Source: Bellilinea sp.
GTDB taxonomy: Bacteria > Chloroflexota > Anaerolineae > Anaerolineales > Anaerolineaceae
Assembly: GCA_026003615.1 (NCBI GenBank)
Contig: BPHQ01000001.1
Location: 744,001 to 808,000 of the forward strand
Direction: 5' to 3'
DNA: 64,000 nucleotides
Positions 44,428 through 53,950 of this stretch are shown piece by piece (the stretch's first letter is position 1; each line of letters starts with the position of its first letter). Below the pieces are notes generated by a model. It was not told the origin of the DNA. It saw only the letters and a program-made list of their open reading frames with translations, and did not search any database. A program made the translations under genes and the position numbers.

Positions 44428-45588
44428 TTATTGGCTGCAATGACCCGGACCGATTAGTCCGTTGTTATAGCTATCCAATACTTCTGCCTGTGCAATGGCT
44501 GCATTGCGTACCGAACGACTCAAGGTTGAAGCAGGGGTATAGGTATTGAAAAATGATTGGGCGTAGCTCAAAGCCGCGTCCACATTGGCGGTGGTGGAAG
44601 CTCCGTTAAGTATGTTCAATTTTGCCGCAAGATAGGCATGGGCAAGAATGTAATAGGCGTTTCCTCCCGAAGGTGAAGTCCACAATACCTGATAGTTGGT
44701 AATGCCGCTCAAGAAGAAGGTATTATCCTCTCCAAGCAGAGCCCAAGTTGAATCATAAGGGGCAGGGCCGTATTTCGAGTGTGTTTTCCAGTAACCGGGG
44801 GTCAGGGTGCAGGCTCCGGCACATGGAATGTCGAAATTCACTGTGAATTTGTCGCTGCCCTTGGAGCCGCTGTCGTTGGTGACAAAGGTAGCAACATTGG
44901 CCAATTCATAGGTTCCACATTGCTCAACACCACCGACATTCATTGTGTAGGAAAAGGTTTTGGGAGATTCACCTGCGCAGACTGTACCCAGCGTACCAAA
45001 CAGGTTATCTTCAACGGTGATACACTCATCCGTTTCCGTGCTGGGATCGCCAAAGGAAAACGGAATTGTAACGGAACTCCCTGGCACATCACCGCTTGTT
45101 TCGACTGTTGCCGTATTAGTTCGGCTACTGCCATCTGGCAAGGCGGCTTCGTAGGTACACACCTTTGTGAATCCGGCTGGCAGTGTGAAAGGGAAGGATA
45201 CCCCACAGTTAACATTTGCGACAATCCCGCCACTGATGACATCCGTCACAGCGGTTATGGTGGCGGGTTCTGACGCTGTATTTTGAAAGGATATAGTGCC
45301 GGTGACCTTCCAGTTGCTATCCTCGGCACTTGCTTGAACCGTAACAGCATAATTTACTGGAAACACCTGTCCCGGCGCCAGGGTAAGGGAGGTTTGATCG
45401 CCTTTTTTGGTAATCGTCCAGTCCCATTGCCGCTCGAATGAGGTTTTTGCGTCTTTCTTTACAATGACGATTCCCGTGGTGGGGTCACCACCGCTTGCTG
45501 CAACGCGGTGATTGGAAACCTGCAATATTCCAATTACAATCAGGGAAATCAGAATTGATCCCAATAGATACTTCCAAATTTTATTCAT
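44428..45588 (-). CDS. Secreted protein with TPGYWK motif
   Basis: Exported protein of 386 residues. It has a basic start and hydrophobic segment (about 7-27). Residues about 37-260 are beta-rich, Thr/Ser-rich and Ig/DUF11-like (NYAVTVQASAEDSNWKVTGTI, NTATVETSG), with paired cysteines suggesting disulfides. The C-terminal ~125 residues start with CTLTPGYWKTH, a motif seen in many secreted proteins of Actinobacteria and Chloroflexota, followed by an Ala-rich helical domain and a terminal GHC. No LPxTG anchor is visible. Function unknown; a surface or matrix protein is plausible. Confidence 0.75.
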   Translation of the reverse strand: MNKIWKYLLGSILISLIVIGILQVSNHRVAASGGDPTTGIVIVKKDAKTSFERQWDWTITKKGDQTSLTLAPGQVFPVNYAVTVQASAEDSNWKVTGTISFQNTASEPATITAVTDVISGGIVANVNCGVSFPFTLPAGFTKVCTYEAALPDGSSRTNTATVETSGDVPGSSVTIPFSFGDPSTETDECITVEDNLFGTLGTVCAGESPKTFSYTMNVGGVEQCGTYELANVATFVTNDSGSKGSDKFTVNFDIPCAGACTLTPGYWKTHSKYGPAPYDSTWALLGEDNTFFLSGITNYQVLWTSPSGGNAYYILAHAYLAAKLNILNGASTTANVDAALSYAQSFFNTYTPASTLSRSVRNAAIAQAEVLDSYNNGLIGPGHCSQ

Positions 45589-45775
45589 TTTTTTCTCCTA
45601 AAAAAAATTAAAAGAAACAGATGTACCGCCACTGAAAATATTATGATAATTAATATTTATTTAGTCAATATACTTTGTCTTATAACATCCTTATAATATT
45701 TTGAGTCTTAAGATTATTTCAACGATATTATTAAGCACAAAATACTTCATTTTTTGATAGAGGAGGCAGGCAACG

Positions 45776-46939
45776 ATGTGGTATTTTTCTTCACCATTAA
45801 TTGTTTTCGGTGACGATGCGCTTTCTCACCTGGCTTCATTGAATGGATCGAGAGCGATGATCGTCTCCGATACAACGCTGAAGCAATTGGGTTTTGTGAG
45901 TATGGTGGAGGAGTACTTAATAAAGTCCGGTATGCAGACGGAGATTTTTGACCAAGTGCAGCCCGATCCAGATCTGGATACGGTGAAAAAAGGAGCAGAA
46001 CGAATGCTCGACTTTCAACCGGATTGGATAGTAGCAGTGGGAGGGGGTTCGGTCATTGATGCTGCTAAAGGAATGTGGGTTTTGTACGCCAGACCGGATG
46101 TTCAACCGGATGCGATCAATCCGATCGAAACTTATGGACTTCGGCAAAAAGCACGGCTGGTGGCTATTCCCACTACATCGGGTACCGGTGCCGAAGTCAC
46201 CTGGGCAGTTGTCCTCTCCGATAAAGAGGCTCGAAGAAAATTGGGATTGGGCAGTCGTGAGGTTGTTCCCGATGTTGCTATCATAGACCCGCTACTTATA
46301 AAGGAATTGCCGTCCAAAATTTCAGCTGACACCGGTCTGGATGCCCTGACCCATGCGATTGAAGGATTTACCTCAACCTATCATAATGACTTTACCGATG
46401 GTTTGTGCCTTTATGCGGTAAAAATGGTGTTTGATTACTTGCCCAATGCTTTTCGAGGAGATGCTGAAGCCAAGGAGAAGATGCATTACGCGGCGACCAT
46501 TGCCGGGCTGGGTTTTGGCAATTCAATGGCAGCGCTGGCTCATGGGTTAGGACATGCTTTGGGAGCGGTCTTTGATATCCCGCATGGCAGAGCAGTAGCC
46601 CTGTTTTTGCCTTACACGATAGAGTACTGCGCAAACTCTCCCGGAGCGGAGACGCGATATCTGGACTTATGCCGGTTTATCGGACTACCAGCGGAAGATG
46701 AAAAACAAGCTGCTAAAATTTTGGCTGAAAAAGTGCGCGAATTGGAGAAAAATCTCAACCAGCCTCTAGGCATAGCTGATTTAGGGATTGATCGGTCTGC
46801 ATTTGAAGCCGAAATGGAACGATTGGTAGATAATGCCCTTAATGATACCCAAACGATCATGTCCACCCGAATCCCAGATGACAAGGAACTACGCTATTTG
46901 TTTCAATATGCTTTTGAAGGAAAAACCATAGATTTCTAA
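45776..46939 (+). CDS. Iron-containing alcohol dehydrogenase
   Basis: Group III (Fe-dependent) NAD(P)-alcohol dehydrogenase of 387 residues. The nucleotide loop is VAVGGGSVIDAAKGM. The metal ligands lie in DTGLDALTHAIEGF (Asp and His), HGLGHALGAVFDIPHG (two His). Shine-Dalgarno GAGGAGG precedes ATG 45776. The aldehyde:ferredoxin oxidoreductase gene begins 13 bp after the stop. Together they could interconvert alcohol, aldehyde and carboxylate. The substrate is not predictable. Confidence 0.94.
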   Translation: MWYFSSPLIVFGDDALSHLASLNGSRAMIVSDTTLKQLGFVSMVEEYLIKSGMQTEIFDQVQPDPDLDTVKKGAERMLDFQPDWIVAVGGGSVIDAAKGMWVLYARPDVQPDAINPIETYGLRQKARLVAIPTTSGTGAEVTWAVVLSDKEARRKLGLGSREVVPDVAIIDPLLIKELPSKISADTGLDALTHAIEGFTSTYHNDFTDGLCLYAVKMVFDYLPNAFRGDAEAKEKMHYAATIAGLGFGNSMAALAHGLGHALGAVFDIPHGRAVALFLPYTIEYCANSPGAETRYLDLCRFIGLPAEDEKQAAKILAEKVRELEKNLNQPLGIADLGIDRSAFEAEMERLVDNALNDTQTIMSTRIPDDKELRYLFQYAFEGKTIDF

Positions 46940-46952
46940 GGAGTAAACATTG

Positions 46953-48782
46953 ATGTTTGGGAAATTGGTCAAAATCAACTTGAGCAACGGCCAAATTCAT
47001 CGAGAGCAAATTCCCCCTGCATGGATTGAAGGCTTCATTGGTGCTTCTGGTCTGGCATCAAGACTACTATGGGATGTGTTGGATATAAATGGTTCGCCAC
47101 TCGATCCTTCCTGCCCGTTGTTGTTCGCAACTGGACCGCTTACCGGTACTGCCGGACCGACAACGGGGCGATTTACAATTTGTGGACGATCCCCGCAAAC
47201 GGGTTGGTGGGGTGAATCGAATATCGGTGGATTTGTAGGACCGGAATTGCGATTTACCGGAATAGACTTTTTGTGGATAGAAGGTGTTTCAGATCGGCCA
47301 GTATATATTTGGATTTACAATGACCAAATCGAAATTCGGTCTGCAGAACATTTGTGGGGCAAAGCAGATACTTACCAGACGCAGGAGATCATTCGCCGGG
47401 AAGTCGGAATACCCCAGGCAAAAGTTGCCTGTATTGGAGTGGCAGGTGAAAATCTTGTGCCTTTTGCCGGTATTCTTTCGGATCATGGAAGACTGGCGGC
47501 TCGCACCGGTATGGGAGCGTTGATGGGTTCCAAAAAATTGAAGGCGGTTGCAGTGCGAGGCACTCAGCGATTGGTGATGGAGCGGGATGAGGAATACCGC
47601 AAATTGAGGTTGGCTGCAAATAAACGTCTGCTTGAACAAAACATGACGGCTGTGCTTCGTTCTACCGGTACGGCAGGTGGTGCTGAGTATCTTCAATTCC
47701 TTGGAGACATGCCTCAAAAATACTGGACCGCAGCAACGTTTGAAGGTGCTGAAAAAATCAGTGGGGCAACCATGGCAGAAACGATCCTGAAGGGAAAAAC
47801 TGCTTGTCAGGGTTGTGTGATTTCTTGCGGGCGTGAAGTGGAGAATTTACATGGAAATTACCCAACCAACGGGGCTGTGAAAGGACCGGAGTATGAAACC
47901 ATCTGCGCCTTTGGTTCCCAATTGATGGTGGACAATCTGGCGGCAATCACTGCGCTTGGTAATCTTTGTGACCGCTTGGGAATGGATACGATCTCGGCGG
48001 GCAATGTGATTGCTCTGGCGTATTTGCTTTACGATCAAGGCAAATTGACGGAAAAAGATAGCGGCGGCTTATCGTTACGCTGGGGAGACCCTGCACCTTG
48101 TTTTACCCTGTTGAGACAGATGGCTGTTCAAGAGGGTCTGGGAAAATTGCTTGCTCGGGGAAGCAAAGCATTGGCAGCGGCATTTGGAGAGGAGGAGTTG
48201 GCCGTTCAGGTCAATGGACTGGATGTGGCCATGCACGATCCGCGTGCTTTTTCGGGGCAGGCACTGGCCTATGTGACCTCACCCCGTGGTGCATGCCATA
48301 ACCAGAGTGATTACTTTAATGTCGGCCTGGGCGGGACGATAGATGAAATTGGTATTGAGTTCACCGACCGCTTCAATCCGGTGGGCAAGGGTGAACAGGT
48401 GGCACGTCATCAACACTGGCGGACGGTTTGCAACAGTCTAACAACCTGCTTTTTTGCGGTTGTTTCACCGTCCGAAATTTTGGAGCTGCTCAATGCTGCC
48501 ATGGGTTGGGATTGGGATATTCCCACCCTGCTTAAGACTGGTGAGCGAGCGTGGAATATGAAGCGGTTGTACAACCTGAAACTAGGCTGGAAACCGGAAA
48601 ACGAAAAACTGCCCAAACTGCTTCTTCAACCTCTTGTGAACGGTGGACAGGAAGGAAATGTGCCTGACCTCTCAACGATGCTGGAAGAGTATTATCAATT
48701 CAGCGGTTGGGAAAGGATGAGTGGATACCCTCTTCCGTGGAAGCTGGAAGATTTGGGTTTGAAGGATTTGGTTGTTAACTAA
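46953..48782 (+). CDS. Aldehyde ferredoxin oxidoreductase (AOR)
   Basis: Tungsten- or molybdenum-bis-pterin enzyme of 609 residues oxidising aldehydes to acids with ferredoxin, or the reverse. The N-terminal domain has GASGLASRLLWD, NIGGFVGPELRFTGIDF and ARTGMGALMGSKKLKAVAVRG. The [4Fe-4S] ligands are CQGCVISC and the later Cys of CNSLTTCFF. ATG 46953 has Shine-Dalgarno AAGGAG nine bases away; TTG 46950 is the alternative. It is co-transcribed with the Fe-alcohol dehydrogenase. No pterin-cofactor genes are adjacent. Confidence 0.93.
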   Translation: MFGKLVKINLSNGQIHREQIPPAWIEGFIGASGLASRLLWDVLDINGSPLDPSCPLLFATGPLTGTAGPTTGRFTICGRSPQTGWWGESNIGGFVGPELRFTGIDFLWIEGVSDRPVYIWIYNDQIEIRSAEHLWGKADTYQTQEIIRREVGIPQAKVACIGVAGENLVPFAGILSDHGRLAARTGMGALMGSKKLKAVAVRGTQRLVMERDEEYRKLRLAANKRLLEQNMTAVLRSTGTAGGAEYLQFLGDMPQKYWTAATFEGAEKISGATMAETILKGKTACQGCVISCGREVENLHGNYPTNGAVKGPEYETICAFGSQLMVDNLAAITALGNLCDRLGMDTISAGNVIALAYLLYDQGKLTEKDSGGLSLRWGDPAPCFTLLRQMAVQEGLGKLLARGSKALAAAFGEEELAVQVNGLDVAMHDPRAFSGQALAYVTSPRGACHNQSDYFNVGLGGTIDEIGIEFTDRFNPVGKGEQVARHQHWRTVCNSLTTCFFAVVSPSEILELLNAAMGWDWDIPTLLKTGERAWNMKRLYNLKLGWKPENEKLPKLLLQPLVNGGQEGNVPDLSTMLEEYYQFSGWERMSGYPLPWKLEDLGLKDLVVN

Positions 48783-48829
48783 TCCCCATTTGAGACTGTG
48801 GAAACACCGGCTAAAACTAAACCAAGAAA

Positions 48830-48870
48830 ATTCGTCCGCAGCCTATAAATTGTTTGGGCTGCGGACGAAT
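48830..48870 (-). terminator. Terminator, mainly for the minus-strand membrane-protein gene
   Basis: ATTCGTCCGCAGCC (48830-48843) and GGCTGCGGACGAAT (48857-48870) form a 14-bp stem with a 13-nt loop. Read on the minus strand it is followed by TTTTCTTGG, a T-rich tail, so it terminates the gene at 48906-49229. On the plus strand it can also protect the AOR transcript end. Confidence 0.8.
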
Positions 48871-48905
48871 CGGTAATGAAAAAAGATATTCAAGACTCCA
48901 GTAAT

Positions 48906-49229
48906 TTATTTACTTCTGGTATTTTCCTCTATATCCATGAGCAGGTAAATACCTTCAGAAATGGCTTGCAATGTGACAAAAAGAAACAAGCCCGGAATCA
49001 AAATCAAGAAAGCCTGCACAAGGGTAGGGACCAGTTCGATGAATAAATTATTGGATGATTGGGTAATGGTCACATAGATTGCGCTGACAAAAAATACCAG
49101 AAACAAGCCGGCGACGACTAACACAACCCATGAGAGGATATTAGCCCAATTGGCGACTCGAATCATGCGTTGGGGACGATGATATAAATCACTTATTTCA
49201 ACAATCGTGTTGTCACTCATTTCAGACAT
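48906..49229 (-). CDS. Small two-TM membrane protein
   Basis: Protein of 107 residues with two hydrophobic segments (about 29-53 and 66-88) and an acidic C-terminus IYLLMDIEENTRSK. The soluble N-terminus is about 28 residues. It resembles the DUF4282-type small membrane proteins in layout, but I cannot confirm the family. The start may be the first Met or Met4. It is monocistronic with a terminator behind it. Confidence 0.6.
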   Translation of the reverse strand: MSEMSDNTIVEISDLYHRPQRMIRVANWANILSWVVLVVAGLFLVFFVSAIYVTITQSSNNLFIELVPTLVQAFLILIPGLFLFVTLQAISEGIYLLMDIEENTRSK

Positions 49230-49363
49230 GGAATCATTCTCCTTTGGTAGAAATATAAGTTTATTTTATTCTGGATTACGAAAATTCACTTCACAAGCCT
49301 AAGTTTTTTCCATAAAAGGTTGTGCTAGAATTTCATCAAATCATATCATGAGGAGAATCGTCA

Positions 49364-50767
49364 GTGAAACCGGTACGAGCAATTCTGATTGGAGCGGGTC
49401 AGCGTGGGGCAGAAGCCTATGCACCCTATGCATTGAAGCACCCCAACGAGTTAAAGTTTATTGCTGTTGCCGAACCTGATGAAGAACGCAGGCGGAAATT
49501 TGCGAATGTTCATGCCATCCCTGAAAAATATTGTTTTACAACCTGGGAGGAGATAATGGAACAGCCTCAACTGGCAGAAGCAGCCATAATCACTACCCAG
49601 GATTGGCTGCATACCCGGCCTGCAATTGCTGCAATGGAAAGGGGTTATCATGTCCTGCTTGAAAAACCGATGGCAACCAGCCTGGAGGAGTGTCAACAAC
49701 TGATTGAAGTGAGTGAAAGGAATCAACGGCAATTGCACATCTGTCATGTGCTGCGTTACACTCAACACGCCAGAAAAATGCGGGAGATAGTTCAATCGGG
49801 TGTGTTAGGGGAAATTATTGATGTAGACCACCGCGAGAATGTATCTTTCTGGCACATGGCTCATTCTTATGTGAGAGGAAATTGGAGGAACCGTCATCAA
49901 TCCAGTCCGATGATTCTGGCAAAATGCTGCCATGATCTGGATATACTGCCATGGATATTGGGGCAAAAGCCAATTTTATTAAGTAGCTGTGGGGAATTAA
50001 CTCATTTTCGATCAGACAAAGCGCCAATCAACACCCCTGAACGGTGTGTGGATGGTTGTCCAATTGAGAGAGAGTGTCCATACTCTGCCATCCATATTTA
50101 TATCGAGATGCAGCCTTTTTGGCATTCATACCGGGAGACCTGTACCAATTTCTTCAATAAAGCTATCCTTGATGCGTGGCTGAAAAATCCGGCTTTAATC
50201 CGGAATTTTTCTCGCATTTTTCCCTTTCTCAGGCAGATTACTGATTACAAAGGCTGGCCCTTGACGGTTCTTACACAAGATCCATCACCGGACAAAATTA
50301 GAGAAGCCCTTCGTAATGGACCCTATGGGCGATGTGTTTACCACTGCGATAATAATGTGGTTGATCATCAAGTGGTCAGCATGCAATTCCAGAAAGGTAC
50401 AACGGTCACATTGACCATGCACGGTCATTCTCATGTTGAACACCGCTCAACGCGAATTGAGGGAACCAGGGGGAGATTGATGGGTGTACTGGGAAATGGC
50501 GGCGGTTGGATAACGGTTGAGGAACATCGGAGCCGAAAAAAGTTATGTGTGGATACCAGCCCACCGACGGGAGAAGGACATGGCGGCGGAGACAGCCAGT
50601 TGATGGCAGAATTTGTGGCTCAGGTACGGGCGGGTGGGTATTCGGATGCGATTAAGGAAGCTGCGCGGGAGGCTTTGTTCTCTCATTATCTGGCATTTAC
50701 CGCAGAACAAGCACGGATAGAAAAAAAAGTTATCACAATTAACCCAGAGGAAATTTATTCACAATAA
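49364..50767 (+). CDS. Gfo/Idh/MocA-family oxidoreductase
   Basis: NAD(P)-dependent sugar or cyclitol oxidoreductase of 467 residues, longer than the usual 330-400. The Rossmann start is AILIGAGQRGAEAYAPYA. The EKPMATSLEECQQL stretch carries the catalytic Lys, and KCCHDLDILPWILG the catalytic His. A Cys-rich segment RCVDGCPIERECPYSA (about residues 225-240) is an insert that could bind metal. GTG 49364 has Shine-Dalgarno AGGAGA seven bases upstream. It stands alone, so its substrate is unknown. Confidence 0.9.
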   Translation: MKPVRAILIGAGQRGAEAYAPYALKHPNELKFIAVAEPDEERRRKFANVHAIPEKYCFTTWEEIMEQPQLAEAAIITTQDWLHTRPAIAAMERGYHVLLEKPMATSLEECQQLIEVSERNQRQLHICHVLRYTQHARKMREIVQSGVLGEIIDVDHRENVSFWHMAHSYVRGNWRNRHQSSPMILAKCCHDLDILPWILGQKPILLSSCGELTHFRSDKAPINTPERCVDGCPIERECPYSAIHIYIEMQPFWHSYRETCTNFFNKAILDAWLKNPALIRNFSRIFPFLRQITDYKGWPLTVLTQDPSPDKIREALRNGPYGRCVYHCDNNVVDHQVVSMQFQKGTTVTLTMHGHSHVEHRSTRIEGTRGRLMGVLGNGGGWITVEEHRSRKKLCVDTSPPTGEGHGGGDSQLMAEFVAQVRAGGYSDAIKEAAREALFSHYLAFTAEQARIEKKVITINPEEIYSQ

Positions 50768-50937
50768 TTTCCAGATCTTAAGAATGGTATTTTGAGCAGG
50801 AGGATGAAGGGGGATTGGTTTATTCGATGAATTTTGAGTATCTATAATTCAAACGAGTAATTGACTAAATTACTCAATTTTTGTGCTTGAAATCCATATC
50901 ATTTATTGTAAAATAAATAAAGATAATCAACAATTGT

Positions 50938-51032
50938 CCGCCTGATACATACTTGTAAATGGCACACTTACCGTGATGTGAGGGCGCAAAGGCTAGGGGC
51001 TGACGTATTCAGATCGTCAGGCTTCTGAAAGT
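50938..51032 (+). ncRNA. Candidate c-di-GMP-I-like riboswitch (divergent) before the subtilase gene
   Basis: The leader contains GGGCGCAAAGGCTAGGGGCT (50992-51011), close to the GEMM core GGGACGCAAAGCC. It is preceded by a small CACA/TGTG stem (50963-50980) and followed by a stem CTGACG/CGTCAG (51000-51020). The GNRA tetraloop and its receptor are both absent, as in the GEMM variants that lack this tertiary contact. It lies about 110 nt before the start of the secreted protease. Similarity is partial, so another RNA class or chance remains possible. Confidence 0.45.
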
Positions 51033-51138
51033 AATCCTTTGTTTGGCGTGTTTTTCTGAAGAGAGGGAGGTGAACCAAATCGTCAAATCCAATATTTTCC
51101 TGCACTATTCAAAAAGTCATTTCCAAAGAGGAGGAACA

Positions 51139-53727
51139 ATGTTCAAAAAATATTTCTTTTCAGGATTGTTGATTGCGGTCATGTTGGTTACCATGATTTC
51201 ACCTGCAATCGCAGACGATGGCACGATAGAACCGTTGTACCCAACCTACTCAACCGAAACTGGTGCAATGGTTGATGAAACGCCGCAATTGTGGTTTGTG
51301 GAATTTAATGGATCACCCACAGCGGATGGCGGGCGTCTTACAACTGTTCGGGCTGAAAAGCAAACCTTCCGACTGAAAGCACAACAAAACGGCTTGGAGT
51401 TTAGTGAAAGATTTGCTTACGACAAATTGTGGAATGGTATTTCAATTGAAATAAGCCCTTCGGAGCTGCCCAAGTTATTCCGCATTCCAGGTGTCAAAGC
51501 GGTGTACCCGGTTGAAACCTATACCTTACCAGAGCCGGTTGAAAATCCCAACCCGGAATTGATTAGTGCTTTGGCGATGACCGGGGCGGATATTGCTCAA
51601 AGTGAATTGGGTTTTACTGGAAAAGGAATCAAAGTTGCGGTGATGGATACGGGAGTTGACTTTGATCATCCTGACCTGGGCGGTTGTTTTGGGCCGGGTT
51701 GCCGAGTCTTCACCGGCTATGACTTCGTAGGTGATGCTTTCAATGCCGATTCAACCAGCCCCAGTTACAACCCCGTGCCTCAACCGGACCCAATCCCCGA
51801 TGACTGCAATGGACATGGTACTCACGTAGCCGGCATCATTGGGGCAAATGGTGTGATTAAGGGTGTTGCTCCGGATGTGATGTTTGGTGCTTACCGGGTG
51901 TTTGGCTGTGAAGGATCCACAACAGCTGATATCATGTTGATGGCGATGGAACGCGCTCTCGATGATGGGATGCAGGTTCTGAATATGAGCATTGGTTCTG
52001 CATTCCAGTGGCCGCAATATCCTACTGCTCAGGCTGCAGATCGTTTGGTCAAGCGGGGAATGGTTGTGGTGGCTTCGATTGGCAACAGTGGCGCCAGTGG
52101 TGTGTATTCCGCAGGCGCTCCGGGTTTGGGCAATCAGGTGATTGGGGTGGCATCGTTCGATAACACTGACATCTTTCTGAAACTGTTCCTAATCAGCCCG
52201 GATGATACACCGATTGGCTATGGGGTCGCCTCATCAGCACCTGAACCGCCGACCTCTGGCACGTTCCCAATGGCACGCACCGGTAGCATCACGTCAACAG
52301 CAGATGCTTGTACTGCTCTCCCTGCCGGTAGCCTGGATGGCAAAATTGCGCTGATCCGGCGAGGTACTTGTACTTTCCACGCGAAGTCGTTGAATGCAAT
52401 GAATGCTGGTGCGATTGGAGTGGTCATTTATAACAATGTTCCAGGAAGATTCAGTGCAACTGTGGCGGGGACACCCGCTATAACCATTCCGGTGGTTACA
52501 ATTTCTGATACGGAAGGTGCTCTCATTGATTCACGGCTTGCGAGCGGAGATGTTTCCATGACATGGACCGATCAAGAAGGTTCCTTCCCCAATCCAACCG
52601 GTGGTTTGATTTCTTCTTTCAGTTCGTACGGTCTTTCTCCTGACTTGAACGTGAAACCGGATATCGGCGCACCTGGCGGGTTGATTTACTCCACCTTCCC
52701 TCTTGAGCAAGGTGGATATGCAACTTTGAGCGGAACCTCGATGGCATCTCCCCATGTGGCCGGCGCAGCCGCACTCCTTTTGCAGGCGCGCCCCAATCTA
52801 CCGGCTGGTGTCGTAAGGACAATTTTCCAGAACACGGCAAATCCAGCGCTATGGTGGGGTAATCCCGGTTTGGGTTTCCTTGATAATGTTCACCGCCAGG
52901 GTGCGGGTATGTTGGATATTCCTCAGGCCATTCTTTCAACCGTGAAGGTTGAGCCCTCGAAATTAGCTTTGGGTGAAAGCGAAACTGGACCTGCTGTGAG
53001 GACGATTACCATTGCTAATGAAGGAACTTCTACGATCACCTTTAGCCTGTCGCATCAGCCGGCGTTGGGTACGCATGGAAGCACCTTTAGCCCATCATTT
53101 AATGCCAATTTTGCCTCAGTTGTGTTCAGCGCAAACGAGGTAAAAGTTGCACCGAAGAGCAAAGTACGGGTGAACGTCACCATAACCCCGCCGGTTGCTC
53201 CATTGAAAGGACAATATGGTGGGTATATTGTCGTAACCTCTGAGGATGGTCAAGTCAACCGTGTACCATATGCCGGTTTTATCGGCGATTACCAGTCCAT
53301 TCAAGTGTTGGCGCCTACACAATATGGCTTCCCGTGGCTATCGGCGTTGATAGCTGGTAATTTTTACTATCTTGATGATTTAGAGTGGTGGTTCTCCATG
53401 GAGGGGGATGATATTCCCTACTTCCTGGTTCATTTTGACCATCATTCTCGTAAATTCAAGATGGAAGTCTATCAGGACATGGAAAAAGGCCCAGACCGCT
53501 TCTGGTACAATGCTTATGACGAATCGTACCTGCCGCGAAATAGTTCTGCTGCTGGTTTCTTTGCCTTCCCCTTTGATGGATTTACCTATGCCGGTTCCAG
53601 TGTGTTTGAAGTGCCGGATGGTATATACTATGTCAAGATTTCCGTCCTCAAAGCACTTGGTGATGCCAATAACCCTGCTCATTGGGAAACATGGACTTCA
53701 CCCCGCTTTGAAATTGACCGGCCTTAG
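51139..53727 (+). CDS. Secreted subtilisin-like serine protease (S8) with PA domain
   Basis: Exported protease of 862 residues. ATG 51139 follows AGAGGAGG and opens a signal peptide (MFKKYFFSGLLIAVMLVTM, cleaved near AIADD). A propeptide-like I9 region (about 50-130) precedes the S8 domain with Asp170 in VAVMDTGVDFDHPDL, His226 in GHGTHVAG and Ser534 in LSGTSMASPHVAG. A protease-associated (PA) domain is inserted at about 375-480 (GKIALIRRGTCTFHAKS). The C-terminal part has Fn3-like beta domains, as in C5a-peptidase and lactocepin relatives. No wall anchor is seen, so it is probably released. Confidence 0.93.
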   Translation: MFKKYFFSGLLIAVMLVTMISPAIADDGTIEPLYPTYSTETGAMVDETPQLWFVEFNGSPTADGGRLTTVRAEKQTFRLKAQQNGLEFSERFAYDKLWNGISIEISPSELPKLFRIPGVKAVYPVETYTLPEPVENPNPELISALAMTGADIAQSELGFTGKGIKVAVMDTGVDFDHPDLGGCFGPGCRVFTGYDFVGDAFNADSTSPSYNPVPQPDPIPDDCNGHGTHVAGIIGANGVIKGVAPDVMFGAYRVFGCEGSTTADIMLMAMERALDDGMQVLNMSIGSAFQWPQYPTAQAADRLVKRGMVVVASIGNSGASGVYSAGAPGLGNQVIGVASFDNTDIFLKLFLISPDDTPIGYGVASSAPEPPTSGTFPMARTGSITSTADACTALPAGSLDGKIALIRRGTCTFHAKSLNAMNAGAIGVVIYNNVPGRFSATVAGTPAITIPVVTISDTEGALIDSRLASGDVSMTWTDQEGSFPNPTGGLISSFSSYGLSPDLNVKPDIGAPGGLIYSTFPLEQGGYATLSGTSMASPHVAGAAALLLQARPNLPAGVVRTIFQNTANPALWWGNPGLGFLDNVHRQGAGMLDIPQAILSTVKVEPSKLALGESETGPAVRTITIANEGTSTITFSLSHQPALGTHGSTFSPSFNANFASVVFSANEVKVAPKSKVRVNVTITPPVAPLKGQYGGYIVVTSEDGQVNRVPYAGFIGDYQSIQVLAPTQYGFPWLSALIAGNFYYLDDLEWWFSMEGDDIPYFLVHFDHHSRKFKMEVYQDMEKGPDRFWYNAYDESYLPRNSSAAGFFAFPFDGFTYAGSSVFEVPDGIYYVKISVLKALGDANNPAHWETWTSPRFEIDRP

Positions 53728-53742
53728 CCTATAAATGAAAAG

Positions 53743-53779
53743 GACAATCGGCCAGAAATTTACTGGCCGATTGTCTATT
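53743..53779 (+). terminator. Intrinsic terminator after the subtilase gene
   Basis: GACAATCGGCCAG (53743-53755) and CTGGCCGATTGTC (53763-53775) form a perfect 13-bp stem with a 7-nt loop, followed by TATTTAAA. It lies 15 bp after the protease stop. Confidence 0.85.
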
Positions 53780-53896
53780 TAAAAACCCTTCCTTTGGAGG
53801 GGGCAAAATTGGAATAATGACCGATGCAAAATCAAGATTGGAGGATTATCCTTTGATTGAAACATCATCCAGAGAAAAAATTTTTTCCTCCTTCAG

Positions 53897-53933
53897 CAAA
53901 ACAGGACTGGCCTGGACAACCGGTCTTGTTTTG
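53897..53933. terminator. Weak convergent hairpin downstream of sua5
   Basis: CAAAACAGGACTGG (53897-53910) and CCGGTCTTGTTTTG (53920-53933) pair over 14 positions with two G-U pairs. It lies 18 bp beyond the sua5 stop on the minus strand. No clean T-tract follows on either strand, so terminator function is uncertain. Confidence 0.4.
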
Positions 53934-53950
53934 CGTTACCCTCAGGAAAA

